This document shows, in pieces, positions 6,579 to 11,597 of a stretch of DNA of 14,228 nt. Source of the DNA: Bacillota bacterium (GTDB taxonomy: Bacteria; Bacillota; Bacilli; Paenibacillales; NBRC-103111); assembly GCA_023391955.1 (NCBI GenBank), contig JAEWAA010000615.1, positions 1 through 14,228 on the forward strand. Reading direction: 5' to 3'. The notes beneath the pieces are model-generated. The model ran no database searches, was not told the DNA's origin, and worked only from the letters and a program-made list of their open reading frames with translations. A program made the translations under genes and the position numbers. The stretch's first letter is position 1; each line of letters starts with the position of its first letter.

Positions 6579-7379
6579 ATGGAAGTCACATCTCAACCGT
6601 TCTGGCAACAGGAGCTGGTGAATCCCACCGGCAAACGCCAGAGCAAACCCCGGACCAGCGGCATTACTATGGTCATCGACAAGGGTCTGGGCACCCATGC
6701 CTTCGCCGACCTGCTGGAAACGGCGGAGGCGCATATCGATCTGATCAAGCTGGGCTTCGGTACCGCCGCCCTGTATCCGGAGGAGGTTCTGGCCAAAAAA
6801 ATCCGCCTGGCGGCATTGTCCGGCGTTCCCGTGATGCCCGGCGGAACCTTCCTGGAAGCAGCGGTTGCGACCGGGCTGGAGGACCGTTTTATGGAGCAGA
6901 TCGCCGGTTTAGGCTTCACCGCTGTGGAGGTTTCCGACGGAACCATTCAATTGGACCGCGCACTCCGCACCAGACTGATCCGGGAGGGCTGCCGCCTGGG
7001 GCTTTCGGTGTACACGGAATACGGCAAAAAATGCTGGGGCTCGCGGATTGAAACGGATGAGCTGATTGAGACTGTTTTATCCGACCTGGAGGCCGGTGCG
7101 GAGCTGGTAACAGTAGAAGCGCGAGAATCGGGCATGGGAGTGGGAATCTTCGACGAGTCGGGCCAATGCCGGGACGACGAGGTTCAGGCGGTGCTGGAGG
7201 GAATACCCAGCCCGCATCTGCTTTTATGGGAGGCGCCTCAGAAAAACCAGCAGGTGCGGCTGATGGAGCTTTTGGGACCGGAAGTGAATTTGGGGAATAT
7301 CGCTCCCCAGGACGTGATCTCTCTGGAGGCGCTGAGGCGGGGTCTGCGGTCAGACAGCTTCTTCCTGCGGGGAAAATGA
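6579..7379 (+). CDS. comA: Phosphosulfolactate synthase
   Basis: The ComA family adds sulfite to phosphoenolpyruvate to form phosphosulfolactate, the first step of coenzyme M synthesis in methanogens and of 3-sulfolactate in Bacillus spores. Seen in the 266 aa: KPRTSGITMVIDKGLG (residues 23-38), DLIKLGFGTA (54-63), VMPGGTFLE (85-93), VEVSDG (116-121) and EARESG near residue 190, all characteristic of this TIM-barrel family. The frame is open from 6534, but the ATG at 6579-6581 is chosen: CGAGGAG lies about 9 nt upstream and the protein then has the usual length (about 250 aa). It overlaps or abuts comB, as expected for one transcript. B. subtilis YitD is the corresponding protein. Confidence 0.9.
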   Translation: MEVTSQPFWQQELVNPTGKRQSKPRTSGITMVIDKGLGTHAFADLLETAEAHIDLIKLGFGTAALYPEEVLAKKIRLAALSGVPVMPGGTFLEAAVATGLEDRFMEQIAGLGFTAVEVSDGTIQLDRALRTRLIREGCRLGLSVYTEYGKKCWGSRIETDELIETVLSDLEAGAELVTVEARESGMGVGIFDESGQCRDDEVQAVLEGIPSPHLLLWEAPQKNQQVRLMELLGPEVNLGNIAPQDVISLEALRRGLRSDSFFLRGK

Positions 7380-7387
7380 GAGGCGCC

Positions 7388-8140
7388 ATGCGGATGCGGA
7401 TCGAAACATTGGCCCACGCCGGGGAAGCGGCGGAAACGGATTTCAGCGGCAAATCGGTTCTCATTATAGATGTGTTCCGGGCAACAAGCTGCATCGTCAC
7501 AGGTTTAGCCTGCGGCTGCGCCGGTTTTTTGCCGGTTCTGACTTTGGAGGAGGCAAAGGCGGCCGCCGGCTCCGGTGATCTCCTGGCTGGAGAGCGCAAG
7601 GGGAAACGTCCTGCCGGCTTCCAGTTAGGAAACTCCCCCATGGATTACCTGGCAGCCGATCTGGCGGGCAAGCGGATTATTCTCACGACCACCAACGGCA
7701 CCCGGGCCATGCATCCTGCTTTGGGGAAGGCCCATACCGTGATGGCAGGGGCACTGCTTAACGCCTCAGCCGCCGCCCGGGCTCTGTCGGACATGGGCCG
7801 GGACGTCCTCCTTGTCTGCTCCGGAACCCATAACCGGTTTTCTCTGGAGGACGGCTTGTGCGCTGGGCTGGTGGCGGAGGAGCTGCTGCGGCAGACGGGT
7901 CAGGACCTTGCCCTGTGCGATTTCACCCAAGCCATACTGGCAAGCTGGAGACAGGCCAAGGAGCGGCTGCCGGAGGTGCTGGCCGGATGCACCAACGGCA
8001 AACGCCTTACCGGTATGGGCTTTGCCCGTGATCTGGAATTCTGCGGAAGGATCAACCGCTATAATCTGGTGCCGGTTTGGCAAAACGGGCTCCTGGTTCC
8101 TCTTGCCGAGGCAGAAGGTGAACCTGGCGCCGAAGCATAA
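7388..8140 (+). CDS. comB: 2-phosphosulfolactate phosphatase
   Basis: ComB removes the phosphate from 2-phosphosulfolactate to give sulfolactate, the step after ComA. The 250 aa contain DVFRATSCI (residues 28-36), GERKGKRPAGFQLGNSP (68-84), LTTTNGTRA (99-107) and SGTHNRFSLEDG near residue 145, all signature segments of the family. The start is uncertain. The ATG at 7388-7390 is preceded by GAGAGG about 4 nt upstream; an ATG at 7376-7378 would overlap the comA stop as ATGA and add four residues; the ATG at 7394 would remove two. Whichever is used, the gene is coupled to comA. No third sulfolactate gene (dehydrogenase) is present in the window. Confidence 0.9.
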   Translation: MRMRIETLAHAGEAAETDFSGKSVLIIDVFRATSCIVTGLACGCAGFLPVLTLEEAKAAAGSGDLLAGERKGKRPAGFQLGNSPMDYLAADLAGKRIILTTTNGTRAMHPALGKAHTVMAGALLNASAAARALSDMGRDVLLVCSGTHNRFSLEDGLCAGLVAEELLRQTGQDLALCDFTQAILASWRQAKERLPEVLAGCTNGKRLTGMGFARDLEFCGRINRYNLVPVWQNGLLVPLAEAEGEPGAEA

Positions 8141-8218
8141 TGAAAACAGCTTGTTCTAACTTCTCATAGACAGCATACAATCAACCAACGAGAATCCTAG
8201 GACAAGGGGAATACCCAA

Positions 8219-8674
8219 ATGAATGGCAATCTGCTGCTTCTGGCCTTAATCGTCATCGGCATGGTGGGCCGTTCCAACATTATTACCACAGCCGCCTGCA
8301 TCCTCCTGGTGGTAAAGCTGATTCATCTGGAGCGGTATTTGCCTACGATCGAACGCCGCGGCTTGGAGCTTGGGCTTTTGTTTCTCACCATGGGCGTGCT
8401 GGTGCCGTTTGCCAGCGAGCGGATCTCCGTCAAGGATGTGACGGCGGTGTTTACCTCCTGGCCGGGAATCATAGCCTTGGTAGGCGGCGCACTGGCCACC
8501 TGGATGAACGGCAAAGGACTGGATCTGCTGAAGTTTGACCCGCAGCTGATTGTGGGTTTGGTCATCGGCTCCATCATGGGAATTATCTTCCTGCGCGGAG
8601 TGCCTGTTGGCCCCCTGATGGCAGCGGGGATAACCGCATTTTTATTGAAGCTGGGGCAGTTTTTCTTCAAATAG
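8219..8674 (+). CDS. UPF0756/DUF441 family membrane protein
   Basis: This 151-residue protein has four hydrophobic segments (LLLLALIVIGMVGRSNIITT, a segment around LGLLFLTMGVLVPFA, WPGIIALVGGALATWMNG and LIVGLVIGSIMGIIFLRGVP) and ends LLKLGQFFFK. Segment pattern and phrases such as VPFASERI and GPLMAAGITAFLLK match the DUF441/UPF0756 family, to which B. subtilis YtwI belongs. The function is unknown. AAGGGGA lies 8 nt before the ATG. It is 78 bp after comB and may be part of the same transcript, which then ends at the hairpin at 8677-8720. Confidence 0.85.
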   Translation: MNGNLLLLALIVIGMVGRSNIITTAACILLVVKLIHLERYLPTIERRGLELGLLFLTMGVLVPFASERISVKDVTAVFTSWPGIIALVGGALATWMNGKGLDLLKFDPQLIVGLVIGSIMGIIFLRGVPVGPLMAAGITAFLLKLGQFFFK

Positions 8675-8676
8675 CT

Positions 8677-8724
8677 GGAGAAGCCCTGAAACCGGCTTGA
8701 CTGGTTTCGGGGCTCTCTCCATTT
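8677..8724 (+). terminator. Terminator of the comA-comB-DUF441 transcript
   Basis: Right after the stop codon, 8677-8693 and 8703-8720 form a stem of about 17 bp with one bulged C and one T-G pair, closed by a 9-nt loop. The following T-run is poor (ATTTCT). Confidence 0.7.
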
Positions 8725-8725
8725 C

Positions 8726-8908
8726 TAACGGCGGCCAGAGACGTTATTTCCGGGTTTAGGCTGCTTTGGAAATTCTAACGGCGGCCACAGCCGCTATTCG
8801 GCCCCAATAGCCTCCGGGAGGCCCGGATTTGAGGAAATAAGGTCTCCTGCTTCCGTTACAATTTCCGCAGCCCTAATTCGGGGCAAATAAGGGCGCTCAC
8901 TTCCGTTA
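8726..8908. repeat. Repeat cluster 1: four 24-bp motifs, two forward and two inverted
   Basis: Copies at 8726-8749 (+), 8776-8799 (+), 8835-8858 (-) and 8885-8908 (-). In its own orientation each copy starts TAACGG and ends in TTATTT or a close variant (CTATTC in copy 2), and each is exactly 24 bp. The two forward copies are 50 bp apart, as are the two inverted copies. Spacers are also related: GGCTGC and GGAAATT recur after the first and last copies. The cluster fills the gap between the convergent DUF441 gene and methyltransferase gene. It has no coding potential. Confidence 0.85.
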
Positions 8909-8947
8909 AAAACCTGACGGAGGCCAAGACAGGGACAGACGGCCTCC
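8908..8947 (-). terminator. Putative terminator of the methyltransferase gene
   Basis: On the minus strand GGAGGCC and GGCCTCC (8941-8947 with 8919-8925) form a 7-bp GC-rich stem around a 15-nt loop. Six nt later comes TTTTT (8908-8912). It lies 13 bp after the stop codon. The loop is rather large. Confidence 0.5.
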
Positions 8948-8959
8948 CGCTCCTCTGCC

Positions 8960-9778
8960 TTACGGCTTACGCATAATCTTCCGGCGTTTCTTGGCTGCGC
9001 CATTCTTTTTCCTGACGGTCCTGCGGAGGTTGGAGGTCCGCGGGGCTTTTTGCCGTTTCTGCTCCATGATCACGGGTTCGAAGGAATCCATGCAGAAGGG
9101 CGGCTCCTCCTCTGCCTTGATCAGCATCCGCGAAAGGGACCGGCTTTGGGTAATGGCCTCCGGCTCCTCCAGCTGCTCCGAAATGCGCATCCATTCCAGC
9201 TCATGCTCCTCCACCGGAGCCTTAATGGCCACAAGATGATACATAATCTGGTCAGCCACATTCAGCTGGGACTGCCTTAGAATGGTCAGCTCCAGCGGAT
9301 CGTAGCAGCCCTGATAAGGCGGGTAGTAAAACAGCTCCAGCTTAAGCAGACGGAAGTCCGGCTCACCTGCCTCCGCCGGGTCCTCATCCACCAGAAGGGA
9401 CCAGGTATCGGTTCGTGTGAGATAATACTCCTCCAGGTTCCCCGGGAAGGAGCGGTGCCGGGTCCAATAACGCGGAGAGTGCTCGTTGAAGGTTTGCCGG
9501 AAGCGGGGATTGGCCATATGGGTGGTGGAATGGGCATACGGAGCCACAATACACACAACGGCCTTATGACGGCAAATCCGGTAAAGCTCCTTCATCACCT
9601 TCTGGAGGTCGGCAGCGTATTGCAAGCTGTTGGATGCCATGATAAAGTCAACGCTGTTATCCGCCAAAGGAATGGGATAGTCAAAATCATGCACCATCGC
9701 CACACCCTCGCCAGGAATGCGGTCCAAGCCGACACAATTCTGGTGGGGGCGTTTGCCGCAGCCGATATCAATCCTCAT
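8960..9778 (-). CDS. Class I SAM-dependent methyltransferase with basic C-terminal tail
   Basis: The protein (272 aa) begins MRIDIGCGKRPH, which is the SAM-binding motif I (DIGCG, residues 4-8), followed by VGLDR (motif II position), and SVDFIMASNSLQY (about 43-55) at the usual place of motif IV/post-II. This resembles the Methyltransf_11 type. The middle part (WTRHRSFPGNLEEYY and following) is not recognised, and the last 30 residues are Lys/Arg-rich (RRTVRKKNGAAKKRRKIMRK). The substrate is unknown. The start at 9776-9778 is preferred: GAGAGGA lies about 9 nt upstream and the SAM motif normally comes this close to the start in such proteins; the frame is open 22 codons further. It is convergent with the DUF441 gene and lies 122 bp downstream of the glycosidase remnant. 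Confidence 0.8.
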   Translation of the reverse strand: MRIDIGCGKRPHQNCVGLDRIPGEGVAMVHDFDYPIPLADNSVDFIMASNSLQYAADLQKVMKELYRICRHKAVVCIVAPYAHSTTHMANPRFRQTFNEHSPRYWTRHRSFPGNLEEYYLTRTDTWSLLVDEDPAEAGEPDFRLLKLELFYYPPYQGCYDPLELTILRQSQLNVADQIMYHLVAIKAPVEEHELEWMRISEQLEEPEAITQSRSLSRMLIKAEEEPPFCMDSFEPVIMEQKRQKAPRTSNLRRTVRKKNGAAKKRRKIMRKP

Positions 9779-9900
9779 GCCATCACATCCTCTCAAAGCT
9801 GGAATATCTGTTGTAAGGCCTCCGGAGGAAGCCCGGATTCGCAAGATACCCTATTGTATTCGGATAAACGGCGGCTTGTATCAGCGTATGTCAGGGTGGC

Positions 9901-10072
9901 TCAAATTTGCCCCGGGCGTATAACCGTACAATGGTCCGGTACGGACAGCCGGACATTCCCTCCGCTGTACTCCAGACCGATTTCTCCGCCGGAAATGGGA
10001 AAGGACAAGCGGAACCACTCCAGTAAATCCGGAATATGCGGTTCAAAAGCGATGGTGTCGTTGATTTTTGGC
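9901..10072 (-). pseudogene. C-terminal remnant of a six-hairpin glycosidase (alpha-L-rhamnosidase-like)
   Basis: The minus strand reads WPKINDTIAFEPHIPDLLEW, then FRLSFPISGGEIGLEYSGG and NVRLSVPDHCTVIRPGQI before a TGA at 9901-9903. Such a pattern (a beta-rich domain with xxFEPHIP, GGEIxLEY, LSVP) resembles the C-terminal domain of GH78-like alpha-L-rhamnosidases and related six-hairpin enzymes. It has no start codon or ribosome binding site of its own. It is cut upstream by the AT-rich insertion, on the other side of which the preceding part of the same kind of protein is found (11261-11365). The family is assigned from memory of its motifs, so the exact enzyme class is uncertain. Confidence 0.6.
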
Positions 10073-10104
10073 CAAAAGAAAAACCACCTTGGTGAAAGGC
10101 GGTT
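10073..10104 (-). terminator. Terminator of the small membrane protein gene
   Basis: On the minus strand AACCGCC (10098-10104) pairs with GGTGGTT (10082-10088), one G-U pair, 9-nt loop. A T-rich tract with one C follows directly. It overlaps the stop codon of the upstream gene and is a standard intrinsic terminator. Confidence 0.75.
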
Positions 10105-10552
10105 ATTTGAGTTGTTGCTTCCCTTTAAATGAAAAGTGTTCTTTAGAAAATAAAGCGATAGCGTTCATACCAGTCAATATAAAAATGTAGATCAATAAAC
10201 CTGCCATGATAATTAACCCAGAAGCAGGGCTAGCTTTATCTGCTTGTTCATTCATTGGAAATTGGGAAGAGAATAAAAGGATGCACAGCAAATAATAAGG
10301 AATCCAGGACAAACCGAACAATAAGTTTGTTCTCTTTAAGGGGAGAAATCGCTTTTGTATCATAAACACGAACATAACGATTAATAAAGAAAAACATAAA
10401 AGACCAGTAATTAAACTGATCCTATTTATAAATGCTATATCAACTCCAGTAATACGATTGATTCGATAAACATTCACTACCAATTCACTCCATATAAATG
10501 GAAACAAAGCGAAGATAGCACTTAAAGCATTGAATTTGAGAAAGTAACGCAT
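10103..10552 (-). CDS. Hypothetical four-helix membrane protein in the insertion
   Basis: The 149-residue protein has four hydrophobic segments (about residues 8-25, 45-66, 78-97 and 112-135) and a lysine-rich C-terminus (SFKGKQQLK). No family was recognised. GAGGGG lies about 6 nt before the ATG, and a terminator overlaps its end, so it looks like an intact, expressed unit. Its DNA is visibly much richer in A and T than the surrounding genes, and it lies between the transposase relic and the glycosidase fragment, so it was probably carried in with the insertion. Coding status is likely from the ribosome binding site, helix pattern and terminator. Confidence 0.65.
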   Translation of the reverse strand: MRYFLKFNALSAIFALFPFIWSELVVNVYRINRITGVDIAFINRISLITGLLCFSLLIVMFVFMIQKRFLPLKRTNLLFGLSWIPYYLLCILLFSSQFPMNEQADKASPASGLIIMAGLLIYIFILTGMNAIALFSKEHFSFKGKQQLK

Positions 10553-10583
10553 ATATGCCCCCTCGTTTAGATTATCATAAAAG

Positions 10584-10601
10584 TTGCATTAAACTATCGT
10601 T
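10584..10601. repeat. Candidate left terminal inverted repeat of the transposase relic
   Basis: TTGCATTAAACTATCGTT matches, in inverted orientation and with a 2-bp gap and two mismatches, the sequence at 11246-11265. It lies 5 bp beyond the transposase stop. The similarity is moderate and could be chance. Confidence 0.35.
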
Positions 10602-10606
10602 GTTGC

Positions 10607-11243
10607 TTAACACGAATAAGCAAACGTTCGAAGTGATGCATTCGTGTCGCTCACCGAAAACAGGCACGATTTGACCAACATATTCTTCTTGTTCGATGCC
10701 GTATTCTCGTATTCCTTGCTGTCTATATAACGGAACCACGCCAGATAAGGTTGCAAATATTTGGTTGCTACACCATTGAAACGGTAAAGAGCTAAACCTT
10801 TTGAATTCGCATAGGAGCTAAACGCACGCCAGGCAGGCTTCGATCGCACCTGTTTCAAGGCAGCCAGAATCTTATGCCGCCAATAAAACAAGGTGACATG
10901 CGTGACTTCATCGTTGAAGTGCTCAGCACATTTTCGCAGCGAGTAGCCCTCAATCATGCATGCAATGAAACGAACCCACACATGAGGTCTTCTCATGCGC
11001 TGAAGAGGTGTTGGTGAGGTCGTTGAACGCCTGGCGGCAAGACTTGCAGCGGTAACGCTGACGTTTGACCTCCCCAGCACGTGTTTTTACGACATACTTC
11101 CCAAATCGCACAGCCGCATGGGTTTTGCAATACGGACAAACAAGCTCCTGCTTACCGCTATCGTCCAGTGAATCAGCAAGCTTTATTAGCTCCCGTAAAT
11201 CCATAGGCATATCATCTCCGAACCGCATTGTTGCCTTAATCAT
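10607..11243 (-). pseudogene. IS1595-family transposase relic, frameshifted and internally deleted
   Basis: From an ATG at 11243 the minus strand encodes a zinc ribbon (CPYCKTHAAVRFGKY, then YRCKSCRQAFNDLTNT), as at the N-terminus of ISXO2/IS1595 transposases. Near 11008 the frame shifts, as if one C had been lost, and the protein continues PLQRMRRPHVWVRFIACMI, then EGYSLRKCAEHF and VTLFYWRHKIL, the helix-turn-helix part. After ALKQ the sequence jumps to AWRAFSSYANSKG and then to RFNGVATKYLQPYLAWFR, the conserved C-terminal end. The catalytic DDE region in between is nearly all missing, with two apparent deletions. It cannot be active. It is a non-autonomous leftover of an insertion sequence. 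Confidence 0.8.
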
Positions 11244-11245
11244 AG

Positions 11246-11265
11246 AACGTTAGTTCGTAATTCAA
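11246..11265. repeat. Candidate right terminal inverted repeat of the transposase relic
   Basis: On the minus strand TTGAATTACGAACTAACGTT resembles the left candidate at 10584-10601 (18 aligned positions with two mismatches and one 2-bp gap). Part of it (TTGAA) also fits the glycosidase reading frame, so the true end may start a few bases further in. Confidence 0.35.
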
Positions 11266-11365
11266 TAAAAAGCGGCACAGGCGCGCTGGCCCAGGGGTGG
11301 CAGAGACTGGTGTTCCATTTCAGCTCCTTGGACCAGGCTTCAAAACAGGTGGTTGCCCAATCTGT
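11261..11365 (-). pseudogene. Inner remnant of the six-hairpin glycosidase
   Basis: The minus strand reads STDWATTCFEAWSKELKWN and TSLCHPWASAPVPLFIE before the reading is lost at about 11261. The phrase T-x-FEAW, followed by a SLCHxWASAP-like stretch, is typical of the end of the catalytic (alpha/alpha)6 barrel in alpha-L-rhamnosidase-like enzymes. About ten residues would be needed to link it to the piece at 9901-10072. Upstream (higher coordinates) it stops where repeat cluster 2 begins at 11372, so the main part of the gene is gone. There is no start codon. Confidence 0.6.
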
Positions 11366-11371
11366 GCTAAC

Positions 11372-11545
11372 TGCAAAAGTGCAGTTATTCTCCCATAACC
11401 CGAGGGTTGAGCTGCTTCAAATGCAAAAGTGCAGTTATTTCTGCCCAAACACTCGATAATTAGTGAAAGTGCTAAATTTAACTGCACTTTTGCAGGATAG
11501 CCCTTCCATCAATGATATATATTCCAAAATACCTGCACTTTTGCA
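11372..11545. repeat. Repeat cluster 2: four 18-bp motifs, two forward and two inverted
   Basis: Copies at 11372-11389 (+), 11422-11439 (+), 11477-11494 (-) and 11528-11545 (-). In its own orientation each copy reads TGCAAAAGTGCAG followed by TTATT or a close variant. The core is self-complementary (TGCA, AAAG loop, TGCA; up to 7 bp in the first copy). The pitch is 50 bp for the forward pair and 51 bp for the inverted pair. The cluster lies between the AraC regulator stop and the glycosidase remnant, with no coding potential. Confidence 0.88.
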
Positions 11546-11597
11546 TCTGGAAGCTCCCAGTACGTATGTGTTTTCGAACTCCGAGTTATCTCCAGCT

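Larger units (their letters stand above)
10073..11263. mobile_element. AT-rich insertion (IS1595-type relic with a passenger gene) in a glycosidase gene
   Basis: The segment separates two pieces of one glycosidase. It carries the transposase relic and the AT-rich membrane protein gene with its terminator, all on the minus strand. Both edges are estimated from where the glycosidase reading stops making sense (around 11255-11263 and around 10072), so they may be off by some bases. No clear 8-bp target duplication was found. Some IS1595-family elements are known to carry passenger genes, which fits this layout, but two separate insertions are also possible. Confidence 0.5.

Noticed and set aside
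8174..8181. CATACAAT before the DUF441 gene as a sigma-E or sigma-K -10
   Set aside because: The octamer is perfect for sigma-E, but no acceptable -35 is found at the right distance for sigma-E, sigma-K or sigma-A.
9455..10132. 225-codon open frame on the plus strand
   Set aside because: It runs over the methyltransferase start, the glycosidase remnant and the terminator in turn, has no family resemblance, and conflicts with better supported minus-strand features.
10576..11273. TAAAAG and TAAAAAG flanking the transposase relic as a target site duplication
   Set aside because: They differ in length, lie in A-rich sequence, and the right copy fits the glycosidase reading frame, so chance is a sufficient explanation.
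8726..11545. CRISPR array
   Set aside because: The 50-bp pitch suggests one at first sight, but there are only two copies in each orientation, spacers are related to each other, and no cas gene is present.
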